Of a stretch of DNA of 64,000 nucleotides, positions 30,790-42,109 are shown piece by piece. Position 1 is the first letter of the stretch. The number at the start of each line of letters is the position of its first letter. Under the pieces are notes generated by a model that did no database searches, was not told the origin of the DNA, and worked only from the letters and a program-made list of their open reading frames with translations. Origin of the DNA: Isoetes taiwanensis. Taxonomy: Eukaryota > Streptophyta > Lycopodiopsida > Isoetales > Isoetaceae. The stretch spans positions 11,027,523-11,091,522 of the forward strand of contig JAJEKV010000021.1 of NCBI GenBank assembly GCA_021234155.1, written 5' to 3'. Made by a program: the position numbers and the translations under genes.

Positions 30790-33260
30790 TAAAGCTAGTA
30801 CCCCCTAGAATAGACCCCACCAAATGAAACGACCTAATCTAGCAAGTCCGCCAACTTGTTATGATAACATCAAATCACTTGGTGGGACTAATTCGAAATT
30901 TAATTAACAATGACAGGGCAACTCTCTAGAATAGCAAAGATGTGTTATATCCTTGGATATTCTGTACGCGACGATAATAATGTCCAGCTTATCGGCGCCT
31001 CGACCTATATTTTTTTTCCTTTGGTAGATGCCTTGATAACACAATTTCTTCGGCCTTGCCATGATTCAATCCATACTACATTCATATGCTTTCTATTAGA
31101 CCTTATTCGATGTTATACAAGTAATGTTTTTAAACATAATTCTAATTAACGCTTGCCTCTCTCTAGTGTCTAAACCTTGACTCGCCCTCGCCTCCTCGAG
31201 AAAGGATCTCTTTGTCGTCCAAACCGACTAGGGACCGCCATGCAAAGACCCCTCTAGACCATCGGTTTGGATTCCTTTGATCCTACCACCCTTCAATATT
31301 CCTTCTCATTGGTCTTGTTCCTTTCATGGACCACTTCCCCAGATCATGACACATCCTCTCAGAAATGCGTAATGAGTTTGTGTTGGGTACAAACCTTGGT
31401 ATCATTTTGTACCAAACTTCACCGCCTATATGGCTATGAGTAGTTATTCAGACTACACTGTCAAATTGATGCTAGCCTACCCTCTTTTGGACTTGTTCTC
31501 CCCACATTCCAATGGCCTCCAACCATTGTTGACTAATCACCCCTTCTATGCTATCTAGATCGCGTTGGGCGAAGTCTTTCCAACTATTATTTTAGTGCCT
31601 AAACGCCATTAAGTTCCGCAAATGAACTTACATATTCCAATGGGTTACGCCAAGATCCAAGGGGACCGTACCACCCAAAGACCTTTCACGATATGCCTCC
31701 TCCGGCCCCGTCTGGTCTTGTGTTCAAGTCTTTCGGGTCCGGCCATATGTCCTCATGGACGATGCCAATATGGCATGACGCACAAATGCGGGTCTACCTA
31801 TCTATCTATTTATTAAAAATGTCCCTCGGTGAATTCAATTCACCATGTTGTCCTAGGACATGCAAGTCTTCCTCCTTGAGCCATACACCAAATCTTTAAA
31901 GAGTTTTTCAGCTCTTTTGTCGCTTTTCAAGTCAGCAGGTATACCTTTGCATGTTAGCAAAGACTACCCTTCATGTTAGGAAATAACCTTCCTATCCGGA
32001 TTGCTAAATATCATTCATAAGGATCCTTTTCCTTCTCTTCTTCAATATGTTTTCTACGCCTATGATATCCTTACGCGCACACATCTCACCCTTTGGCCTT
32101 TGGTCAGACCTTTATTCAAGAGAGTCACCAACCCATTTACTCCTTTTTACGTATTCATTAATCGTCTTGTGGCTTTTGAGCCGCTATTATATGTTCCATA
32201 TATTGTTGACCCACCTATCATTGGGGGTTATGAGTTAACATTGTCGTACATCCTGGAAATGTTAATTATTACATTTCTCTGTCATGATGCTATCACATTG
32301 TTGTAGCATTCCCAATGACTTGGCATACTCGTTCAAGCCATAGTCATGGCCTAAGAGCGGGTGAGCCTTCAGATAATCGTGAAATTACCTGGAGTCATCA
32401 AGGTGCCTCGCCTATTATTTTGTGAGCCTTTCTACAATTACCTTTGTTTATGATAACCCTGGACTTGTATCCATGTTCGTGGTCCTATATATCCTAACTT
32501 ACACCTCCATGTAACCCATGCTGGTCACCTCAGTCTGATCCGGCTATGGATCATGTGGGAAAGCTAGTTTTAGGTGTATTCAAGACACATTTTAACTTTT
32601 AGCATGTAACTCCTATTTGATACCTATCCTGGAATTGTACTATTGTACTATTCAACCCCCTCATCTTGAGCTTCATTCTATTGGTCGTTGACATTTATTT
32701 CAGCTGCCAACTACGACATCCTACCTTAACCCTTCATCAGTAACTTTGGGATACACTCGTCTTTCTCTCCTTGTGTCGCCACTTAGATTACCTCTCCAAA
32801 GATGTTTATCCCATGTGTACATGCTATGTAGCATCTCCTCATCCCACAATGCTAACTTAGCTGAAATGTAACCTTTGTGGTTCTTATGATGTGGCTGTAC
32901 CACCTACTTCCCAAATGGGCAGGGGCCAACTCACATGTGCAGGCCAGTAAGCAGTACGTGACTTGCCCATGTATAGAGGGTTGCTGATGGCCCGACTTTT
33001 CCAGTTTTACCTTATCTACATGTGTTACCTTTTTGTTACGGTGATGTTTGATATCGGACTTCGGTCCTTAAACCTTCTTATGATAAGTATATCAAATGCA
33101 CCTTGGTGCTTAAACTCTTCCATGTTTTAAGCTTTCATGCTATTACCTTTGGAAATAAGGAATTACCTTCCTTTTTATGTATACTTTCTTCTATTGCGCT
33201 TTCGATTAACCGGCCATTTGTTTGATTAACCCCAATGCCGAGGACAAAGATTATTTCTAA
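30790..33260. other. LTR element interior, no coding capacity
   Basis: Only short ORFs, none with retroelement motifs. Just before 33261 a frame ends NPNAEDKDYF-stop, faintly like the end of a gypsy pol gene. Confidence 0.5.
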
Positions 33261-33300
33261 GAGGGGGAGAATGTGACATTCCATGTATTTATATGGTATA
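33261..33300 (+). repeat. Second polypurine tract and LTR-like head inside the interior
   Basis: GAGGGGGAGAA (33261-33271) is followed by TGTGACATTCCATGTATT, about 80 percent like the real LTR head TGTGACGTTCCACATATT. This looks like the 3' LTR start of a related older element absorbed into the interior. Confidence 0.55.
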
Positions 33301-36300
33301 TGATAAATAAGCCGACATCGCCACCCAATAAAGGTACGCCACCATGGAGTATCTTAACCTAAGGGGTTGACCTAAAAGGGATGAATTTAAACTTATGGTA
33401 CTTTAACCCCGCATATAAACTATAATTTTCCCATGGGATTATGCCATAGTTCCAAAGGTTTCTACCATAGTCCAAGGCCTTTTCTAAAGGTTCCTTCAGC
33501 TTAATTTATGCTTTAGCCATGTTTTGTCACACCTAACCTATTTTTCCGGGTTAGCATGTCAACCTCAACTTTTGATCCCTTTGAATGTTGTCGCCTTTTG
33601 CTCCCTCATAATGAAGCGGAGGCACTAAAACCTCCCCGTCTTCTAATAGGAAAACCCAATGTTTCCATCTTCGCTAGTAACCGCCATATGATTGTCCAAT
33701 TCATTACCCTCTTAAGGGTTTCAAAGTCATAATCTCTAAAGGGTCTATGCCGCAAGGCAACGGATCCTCCAAAATTCTACTCCGCACCTACAATTGTTTC
33801 CCCCGAGTAGGGTAACTCTTAGGATATATGGACTACTGGGTCTATATAATCTCACCCCTTCCGAGCTATACCTCTCGCCTTGATTTTTATCGACATGGAA
33901 TTTCTATCGATTGCCCTCTTCTCGCTATCCCTAAAGATGTAATCACCAAAGTCGCTCGGACTCCTTCTTCTTTCTATCAAGGGGACACGATTTGATACAT
34001 CTTTTTATTCCCAAAACCAAATAAATGCTCCCAAATTTTATAACGTTGAAGTAATTCATTCATATCCGAACCTTTGAGTAGTTAACCTCTCATTATCGGG
34101 CTATTCCAATACCGCTCCAACCATCCTGATGTTCTTCAATGTGACGCCACCGTATATGCTAGACTTACTCTAGCTATTCTCATTGATTTAAACTCTTCTC
34201 ATCTCCCTTAGTAATAGCTTGAGTACATATCTCCGTGGACCATACCTTAACCCAATATCTTCGTGATATAAGCATATCATTATGCTTCTTCAGAACATTG
34301 TCACGAACATGCCACCAGCCTTGTACGAGTATTCTACCATCTTCCAATATGACATACATCTGGATGTCACAATCGACATCCTTGATATCCTCGTGAGTGT
34401 AGTATTTGATACTACCAAGTCCTTCCAACATCCAAGACCGCTACGTTGTTATTATATGATATAGTAACATGTGTGCACCAACCCCAAGTCTAGACTCATA
34501 TGTAATTCGTTAACATAGCCACCTAGCTATGTTCATCCTTCCCGCAATTGTATTTCCTCAACTCGTTTAGCTTGTGCTATATATGTTGTGGTTTCCACAC
34601 CACACCTTCTAGACTCTCTAGCCTTAGGTTGCCTTCGTCCTCACGCTCTAGTCATAAATTCCACAGGGGCAAATACCACCCTAAGTTCCTAGTGGACATA
34701 CTTAATGTCTAGTATAGGAATTCTTATCTTCATTACTTCCGCATTCATATGGAATGTGAACTAAAAGTTCTAGTATATATATCCTATCTTCTTCTAGTTA
34801 TGTTTTACTATTAAATTGTCCTCCTACGCGGAGCTACTTCTTAAGATACACACACGATACCAAGTCCAGAACACATTCTCCTGGCTGAGATGTTCATTGG
34901 GCGCCTACCTTGTTCATACTCTAGACTTAGGTATATTCAACGTGTCATTCCAAACTCTATATTTGAAACGTTGTTTACAACAACTTTCAAGCACCTCTTG
35001 TCTCCCACTTGTCGTGGGGTACATTACTTGCCTTCCTAATGTATCATTAGTTGAAGGTCAACTTTCCTTCATAGGGTCGGCTTCACCAAAGGTCCAACAT
35101 ACCTTGCAGCTTTTTCGATGCTTGTGCCAGCTCCCAATTGTCGCCTTCTCTTGACCTTATGTGGAAACTACGCTCCACACTATTCTCCAGTCTCTTATTC
35201 GCATCTCCATGTTCCCAAAGCAGACATCGATGTGTCCATTTCCTTAATTTATATCCTTCGTAATGGTCATGCATTTGACCAACGCCATTGAGCGTATCCA
35301 AGTGACTATGTCGCCATCTTATTCATGCACCCCTTGCATTGTTATTGCACACCTCAGAACACCAATCTTCTTTACTAAACACAACGTATATGTAATTTTA
35401 TAATCCATAGTTTATGGATCCACATCCTCATACAACATTACTTCCACCGCTCCGCGAATCATACCTCGATTCAAGTAGCAATAGCTATAAAGTGTCGGGT
35501 CGACATTCTCTACCTTCACCACCATTGTCAAAACCTACACTTCTAAAGTGATCTCCTTTTCATGAGCTGGGTACTTATAATCCAGTTTCCACCTTAGTAT
35601 AGTACCTCCTTAACGTGCTCTATAGTAGATAATCATAAACCACTTCTCCCTCGGATATATGGTGCTATACCCAGTCTCCTTCTATGGTGTATGCCAATAT
35701 ATATGCCGCATAATAAATCAATCTTCGTAATTATTAGGTCCAGTGTTTCAATCAGATACCAAACATCGTCACACAAATTTTCTCGAGTATCCATCTAATA
35801 TAGGGATACCTTAACACTCACTATGCCCAACGTTTAGCACTTCTACTTCAAGTAAGAGCCCAGGACCTGCTTAACCACCATTATATAATAGCCTCAAGAA
35901 GCACCAGGCATGGTTTTGATGCTTCCGCCGTGGACACCATAGTCACAACTGGCCTTCTGTGATACCGGACGATTGCACGGCCATAGCACTGCCAGACAGC
36001 GACCCGGGCGGTACCAGTTATGTCAAATGTATCTGTGAGATGTACCTGTAAATATAAGAGTGTCTGTGTGTGTGACAAATTTACGAAAATAATAATAATA
36101 TGAATAAGTAATTCAAAGGCGTACCGACGTGAATATAACCTATGGTTAAGATAGACTAGAATAGAGTGAGCTAATAAAAGGAGATAATTATGTATGTCTT
36201 ACACAAACTTCTGAGAGAATAACGAGACTTAGATTATCTTAGAAGGTTATGAATAGTAGTTGATGAAGAACGCAGTCCTCAGAGTTCATATTAGAGTATA

Positions 36301-36940
36301 GGGGTAAACGTGTCAGATACAATACGATATAATTATAGTAAAGGGTAAGTCTAAATGTGAGGGGCATATCAAATACTGAGGATAGGACCTTATGAGTTGT
36401 CAAAACTATAACAAAATAGGAAAACAAAATTCTGATACAAAAATTAAATTAGCTACCGGGTCAGAATTAAATGGATTGTAAAGTTTACCGGAGAATATAA
36501 TACATATACACGTGGTTAATATCATTAGAATCACTTTCTACTAAACAGTGCGAGCTTAATAACTCCGTATCATAATATAAGAACAAATAGAAGTTGCTTG
36601 TGTCTGTACCTGTCCATAATACTTAATCAATTACACGTGTGTATAGAAAGAATGAATTCAAAATTAGCTATACTCTGAAAACAGTCAGACTTCCACACAC
36701 CTTGACTGTTCACTTCTGACAGTCCGAGGCAATGATCAGGTCTAATCTATACCTCTACCTTCTATCCCAGAGTTATAAATTGCACATTACAAGTCATTTC
36801 AAACTTAATCACTTTGAACATGACAAAGTCTGTGTGACCTATAATCTCACGCTATCTCTTTAAGGAGGGGGGACTTCCTTCCAATGTACGATGTATTGCC
36901 CACAGCAAGAATAATCTTGATGCTGAGGACAGCATCACTT
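33300..36940. other. LTR element interior, pyrimidine-rich plus strand, no gene
   Basis: No ORF above 115 codons and no recognisable motif. By eye the plus strand is poor in G through much of 33300-35900. Confidence 0.45.
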
Positions 36941-36955
36941 TTAAGGTGGGGAGAA
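36941..36955 (+). other. Polypurine tract
   Basis: TTAAGGTGGGGAGAA lies immediately before the 3' LTR (TGTGACG at 36956). Confidence 0.75.
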
Positions 36956-38659
36956 TGTGACGTTCCACATATTTATACGCCTTTTTAAGTATAAATACGT
37001 GACACGTCACTATGAATAATTAATGGTACATTAATTATTCATAAGCTAAGATTAGCTATGTTAATAATTAAATTATAAAGGTGGAAACCTAACCTTAAAC
37101 CCTAATTCGAATTAGGGCTTAATCTAATATTAAAAGGGCCTAAAATACCAAATTAGTTAATATTAGCCAACCCGAGTCACCACCGCCCAAATCGATTGGG
37201 CAAGGGAGAGTTACTAACTTGGGACCCAAATTGGGGTTTTGCACCCCATTTGCCCCAATTCAATTAGGAGCAAGTGGAGATGGAGGAGGAGGAGGAGCGC
37301 CAGCCTGCACCCTTCAAAGAAATCGACCAAGAGGAGCCGAGCCCACCTTTGAGGAGCCGAGCCAAGCCGAGCGCCACCTTTGCCAAGCACGCACTGTAGC
37401 TGAAGCCGAGCACCAAATCCAAGGAAGATGGAAGCACCAAATGACAACGGGTCCAAAGAGAAACTCGTGGGTGGCTAGTATAGCTTGGGAATTCTAGGGT
37501 AGCGCCTGTTGGGCACTTGTAGTGTGTATTTCTTCCGTTTCTCTCCAGTGTTTTACTTGTAGGAACTAACCCTTGATTGCAAAGGTGAGTTCTCTTTATT
37601 TCTGATTCGGTCTTGCTCTTAAAGGATGGATTGATAGTTCTTTGCATAGTATTACTCTTGAAATGGGGAAATTACGGGGGTAGAGACCTCTCGAGCCCAT
37701 GTATTGTAGTATGCTCCTAGATAGAGCCCCAGATTATCCCATTAGTTGCGGCCTGTGCACAAGAGCCCACCGGTCATAGATGCTATGGTACCGCTTTTAG
37801 CACCGCATACAAGGAACACAAAGGGTGAAGTGGAGGTGGGGTCTTGCACGAACATAAAAGGCCCCGGGACTCCTATAGCGAAGCTAGACCTCGATAGCCT
37901 GGTCACGTGAGGGCCGGGTATGGGTCCGACTCCCTGGTGGGAAGGTGTGACCCGTATGGGGCACCTTTGCACTTTGAGTAGATTTAGGGCGCAGTAAGTC
38001 GGGTACGGATGCGGGGTCGCTGATGCGGCACGTATTCTCTAGCTCGCCCATGGAGCCACCGTGGATTCTGAAGGGGACTTCCCCGACCTGCCTCATCGGG
38101 CCGGGACTTCATGAACCCCCGGAGTAGGCTCAGCGGTGATGCCTGAGCCGTCTCCTGGAAGGCTATAGCGACGCCATAGCGTGAATTGACCCATCCGCAA
38201 AGTGTGCAATGTGGAGGGGCGGATGGAGTGGACAACCCTAGCCAATGTTCTATGCCATAACGCCATGTCAAGATTCTCGTCACGATCTCTTGAGGCCTAG
38301 CCGCCACCGATCCTCACCGAGTCCAAACCGGGTAGAACCATGGGTTTGGGGTGTTTTCTTAGGTTTAGATGCATATTCTTTGCCGCTGGTATTTGATGGA
38401 TATGCCACCCCTTCGTGGTGGTTATTTATAATGTGATTTATCTTTGTGTGCTAACCCTTGTATTCACGCTTCCGACGTAGGAGCCCCATTGAAGGCGGGC
38501 GCGATGACCTGAAACCAGAAGTCCTTCTTTTACGGGCATCATATTATAGATGGCCCGAAATAGACGGAGGGCCACCTCCCCGGCGAGTGGGTCGCCATGG
38601 GAGGGGAAAGTCCCCCTATGTATACGTCCGAGGGTCGTATATGTTCAGGGAGCGTCACA
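36956..38659 (+). repeat. 3' LTR
   Basis: 1704 bp, colinear with 28045-29752, differing by scattered substitutions and many 1-6 nt indels. Followed by the AGAAT TSD. Confidence 0.9.
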
Positions 38660-38941
38660 AGAATGCCTCCTTCCCTAATAGGGAGGTATTGAACTTGAAA
38701 GGCACATTCCCTCCTCTTCTTTTTTAGTAGGGATGCTCTCCAACACTAACTTTTATGCGGCACATGGTGCAGTGAGAGAACGCAAGCTCTCCTTCAACAT
38801 AACATTTGTCCATGAAGGAGGTCTCCTATTAGCCATGTAGAACCCGCGTCTAGTAAGCGGTATACTGCTGCCATGCCCCTTCTATTTATTAGACCAGGAA
38901 AACTTCGGCATTAGATGGAGGAATTAGGGAGAAGCCAACGC

Positions 38942-39460
38942 TTAGAAGTGAGTTCCACGTAACTTCCTCCTCTTGTAGCAAATTCCCTGCAGCCCCAATT
39001 TTTTGATCCCATACATCTGCGTCATATTTAGATCCCCTCCAAGGATCCAATTTTCAACTCCAAAACCCTGATGAGTTATCCAGAGCTCAATCTCTCTCCA
39101 CATAGCTGCCCTCTCTGCAGGTATATTAGAGGCATAAATGTTGATGAGCCCCCACATACAATTATTTGTTTCAAAAATTACAACCTGCCATCTACCATTT
39201 CCTCCTGCATATTGATACTTTTGGACTTGTCCCTTCCATAAGATACAGGTGCCTCCTTTAGTTCCTTCAGCCGCACAACTAAAGGAGGAGTAGTTACCTC
39301 CAATCCAACTGCCAATGGACCTGGCCTCAAAGTCTGGAAGTCTATGCTCCTGAAGAAGGATGACATCCGCCTTCATAGACCTAATAGCTGCTAACACTCG
39401 ACCACGCTTGAGAACACCTTTAGCGATTTCGCTGATGACAATGGTATAGCTGGCCGTTCC
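38942..39460 (-). pseudogene. LINE endonuclease (EEP family) domain
   Basis: The minus-strand frame carries MKADVILLQEHRLPD, FSCAAEGTKGGTCILWKG, LINIYASNIPAERAAMW and NWILGGDLNMTQ. These are the E (of QEH), the Y-A-N stretch and the GGDxN block of the apurinic-like endonuclease in L1-type LINEs. It is the 5' part of the LINE whose RT lies at 26496-27382, separated by the LTR insertion. The frame extends upstream to about 39460 without a normal start, consistent with 5' truncation at 39476. The endonuclease C-terminus (S-D-H block) is not clear. Confidence 0.75.
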
Positions 39461-39486
39461 ACAACTTCCAACTCATGATGAATGAA

Positions 39487-39622
39487 ATTTAGCCCCGAAG
39501 TGAGAAGCTTTTATAGTGAAGTGGAATGATTGAGGTGAATTATTGGGGTAGACTTTACCACCATTATTGAGCGTGTATCAGACTGTTGTATACGTACAAG
39601 AATAATACATATTTCATATTAA
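39487..39622 (-). promoter_or_regulatory. Displaced promoter of small gene G1
   Basis: CACTATAAAAGCTTC (complement of about 39508-39522) is a TATA box. The surrounding 130 bp match the promoter of G2 at 40084-40230: TTTTATAGTGAAGT, then GAATTATTGG, then CATTATTGAGC, then TACACGTACAAG. The LINE separates it from the G1 coding start at 24755. Confidence 0.65.
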
Positions 39623-39832
39623 TATGCGTATGTTTGAAAACATGTTTGCTTGACGAATTTAGCTATGATTGAATTCAATGACAGCTTGCAGAAAAAGTGG
39701 AGGTGGGATAGCACATCGTTACAATATACTCAGTTAAGGTACATGATATTACATCCTTACTCAGAATGCTATTACATCCTTACTTAGTTATTAGGTACCC
39801 ATGTCATTATTACATTATTAGCAGGTGCATAT

Positions 39833-40075
39833 TCACTCATCATCAACATAAAAGCTCGTGATGCTATTCAGCTCATAGATCTCCTGATCAGGAAGCCAGT
39901 AAATGTGCACCACAACACGAGTGAGCTTCCTGCAAGCACTAGCAGGTCCATCAGCTTTAGACAGGAGCCATGGATCAAGATTAACGCCATTTCTAGCGCA
40001 TTCGCCCAGATCGTTGTAGCTGAAGTAACACTTGAAAGAGCGGATGTGCTCTGGACGAGGCATCGAGGAAGCCAT
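39833..40075 (-). CDS. Small accessory gene G2 (80 codons), intact
   Basis: The frame begins at the ATG at 40073-40075 in a good context (CCATGGC) and ends at TGA 39833-39835. The product has no signal peptide or membrane segment. Features include HIRSFKCYFSYNDLGECARN, NLDPWLLSKADGP, RKLTRVVVHIYWLPDQEIYE and an acidic end YVDDE. It is paralogous to G1 (24564-24755), and the shared spacing of KC, DL, C, LDP and WLP argues that both are or were real genes. The two lie in tandem on the same strand inside the DUF7869 element, so they are transposon cargo. I do not recognise the family. Confidence 0.6.
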   Translation of the reverse strand: MASSMPRPEHIRSFKCYFSYNDLGECARNGVNLDPWLLSKADGPASACRKLTRVVVHIYWLPDQEIYELNSITSFYVDDE

Positions 40076-40111
40076 GGAAGATGAATGACCTCTGCCCCCG
40101 AGTCAAGCCGT

Positions 40112-40119
40112 TTTTATAG
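40112..40119 (-). promoter_or_regulatory. TATA box of G2
   Basis: TATAAAAA on the minus strand, 37-44 bp before the ATG, implying a very short leader. Flanking sequence is conserved with the displaced G1 promoter. Confidence 0.65.
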
Positions 40120-40355
40120 TGAAGTAAAATTATTGATATGAATTATTGGTGTACAATGTAGGGCCATTATTGAGCTTCTACGAGTGTCATGTACACGTAC
40201 AAGTATAACACATAATTTGTATGTATATGTGTATGTTAATTACCTCATGTTTCTTGTGCTCGAGAAGTAGGTGAAAGTATTCGTGCTAGAGCAAATTAGG
40301 TGTGCTTAAAATTCTCAAAATTGGCTTATTTTCTCCAATTAATGAAATCATGCTT

Positions 40356-40820
40356 ATTACTAGGCCTATACCAACTCACCACACATCCGTTGGGCAAAAC
40401 TTTAGCCATACATGCACACTTTGTAGGCAGGATACCTCCTAGCCTTAGGATGTCACGGGTATTTTTTGTATTTTCGTTTATGGTCCAAGCTAGACTAGTC
40501 TTGTTTCTAGAAGAATATCTTGTACAGAGACTAGCTAGAATATCCCACCACCGGTCAAGGGGCCAAAGTGGAGGACACATATAGGCTTAAGTTCTACCAC
40601 GTCGGGATCATCATCGTATAACCCCAGTAACCAACTCCCAAAGCTAAACATACACTGGCAAGGTTTGAACCCCTGACCAAATGCACATTTATTTTGGCAT
40701 TACTAGGCCTATACCAACTCACCACACATCCGTTGGGAAAAACTTTAGCCATACATGCACACTTTGTAGGCAGGATACCATCCAGCCTTAGGATGTCCAT
40801 CCATTCAGGATACCTCCATC
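40356..40820 (-). mobile_element. tRNA-derived SINE array, right part
   Basis: Resumes the SINE unit interrupted at 20079 and contains one complete unit and one partial unit (A-box-like complements near 40370 and 40722; B-box-like near 40672). Ends before the second CATTCTGCAT (40821-40830). Confidence 0.7.
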
Positions 40821-40830
40821 CATTCTGCAT

Positions 40831-41100
40831 TGGTGAAAATCGGGACAGCACGCCTAGGTATTAGGGGCTCTTCTTCTCTGGTCACATTGTCCCATTCCGG
40901 TACTCCTTGGTTTTGCAGCATCTAGGAGGTGAAGTTGGCCATGTCAAAGCACCCGAATCAGAAGGCCAGAAACAGAAATCGCTTCCCAATCAGAAATCAA
41001 ATCGCTTCGGCGTAGCCGCCGCTAGAAACCGTAAGCTGCTCCCGAACCGCCGTAAATCAGAACTCGGCCGGGAGCCAAAGATCGCACCTCAGGCCTTTTG
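40831..41100 (+). other. Outer element DNA, possible exon
   Basis: A TTTTGCAG acceptor-like site (40912-40919) precedes an open stretch rich in Lys, Gln and Arg. Not assignable. Confidence 0.25.
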
Positions 41101-41110
41101 GGTTGCCCGA

Positions 41111-42105
41111 GGCCTTTAATTTTTGCCATCCCCTAATGATTTTCGGGTACGGATGTCAGCCAAAGGATGATGAGGGGAACTGATGGGACCGAGAGAAGTT
41201 AAGGAAAAGGAAAGGAAAAGTGGAAAAGCTATTCAGAAGGACCTATCTGGCTCGGGGGAAGAGCCAGAAAGTGAAACATGTGGTGAAACATGTGGTGACA
41301 CATGTGGTGACACATGTGGAACCTGGCGTGGTGGCTCATGTGGTGAAACATGTTACATCAAAGACATCAAAATACAACTACATATTACATCAAAAGCAAA
41401 CATATTATATTGAAACAAGGGACATCAAAATGCAAAACAAGGCAAGACACAACAACATATATTCAAAATTTCTGAATCATTTCCTAACCTGTAAGAATGT
41501 GTTCGACAATGAATTTAGGATCTCAGCTGATGTCATACTGTAGCTCCAGAAAAAACTATTCTTCATCAGACATGATATCTTCATCAGATAAAACCTCGGG
41601 CAAGTTTGGGCAACCCAAAAGGCCTTTAATTTTTGCCATCCCCTAATGATTTTCGGGTACGGATGTCAGCCAAAGGATGATGAGGGGAATTGATGGGACC
41701 GAGAGAAGTTAAGGAAAAGGAAAGGAAAAGTGGAAAAGCTATTCAGAAGGATCTATCTGGCTCGGGGGAAGAGCCAGAAAGTGAAACATGTGGTGACACA
41801 TGTGGTGACACATGTGGAACCTGGCGTGGTGGCTCATGTGGTGAAACATGTTACATCAAAGACATCAAAATACAACTATATATTACATCAAAAGCAAACA
41901 TATTATGTTGAAACAAGGGACATCAAAATGCAAAAAAAAGCAAGACACAACAACATATATTCAAAATTTCTGAATCATTTCCTAACCTGTAAGAATGTGT
42001 TCGACAATGAATTTAGGATCTCAGCTGATGTCATACTGTAGCTCCAGAAAAAACTATTCTTCATCAGACATGATATCTTCATCAGATAAAACCTCGGGCA
42101 AGTTT
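41111..42105 (+). repeat. Recent tandem duplication, period 510/498 bp
   Basis: The segments from 41111 and from 41621 (both starting GGCCTTTAATTTTTGCCATC) are nearly identical to their ends near 41607 and 42105. The second copy lacks one 12-bp GTGAAACATGTG-type unit. Each contains GTGGTGACACATGTGGTG microrepeats. Confidence 0.9.
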
Positions 42106-42109
42106 TCTA

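Larger units (their letters stand above)
28045..38659 (+). mobile_element. LTR retrotransposon without recognisable gag-pol (LARD-like), 10.6 kb
   Basis: Two long terminal repeats (28045-29752 and 36956-38659) begin TGTGACGTTCC and end in CCACA/TCACA. The 5-bp TSD AGAAT lies at 28040-28044 and 38660-38664. A tRNA-iMet-like primer site follows the left LTR, and a purine tract GGTGGGGAGAA precedes the right one. Plus orientation is inferred from these. The 7.2-kb interior has no ORF longer than about 110 codons and no protease, RT or integrase motif, so it is a non-autonomous element moved in trans. LTRs differ mainly by many small indels. It is inserted in the LINE. Confidence 0.85.
24770..39476 (-). 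mobile_element. LINE (L1-type), minus strand, split by an LTR retrotransposon
   Basis: The poly(A) tail appears as 24 T at 24770-24793, and the 5' end is at 39476. Both are flanked by GATGAATGAA (24760-24769 and 39477-39486), a 10-bp or slightly longer TSD. On the minus strand the order is endonuclease (39460-38942), linker, reverse transcriptase (27382-26496) and zf-RVT-type C-terminus (25583-24997). Without the LTR element it is about 4.1 kb. It lacks ORF1 and the very start of the endonuclease, so it is 5' truncated. Frames are broken, so it is inactive. Confidence 0.8.
20080..40355. mobile_element. DUF7869-bearing TIR element (20.3 kb; about 5.6 kb without nested LINE and LTR)
   Basis: The termini AAGCATGAATTCATTAATT (20080 on) and the inverse at 40327-40355 match over 29 bp with two mismatches. 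Both are flanked by ATTA (20076-20079 and 40356-40359). Removing the element plus one ATTA restores a continuous SINE unit, so this insertion is well supported. Subtracting the LINE/LTR block (24770-39476) leaves about 5.6 kb. It encodes a DUF7869 protein (plus strand), a long degenerate minus-strand gene and two copies of an 80-codon gene (minus). Subterminal structure includes an inverted 12-mer (20098-20109 with 20473-20484) and a perfect 9-bp hairpin at 20310-20331. A 4-bp TSD does not match the common plant TIR superfamilies. Confidence 0.75.
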
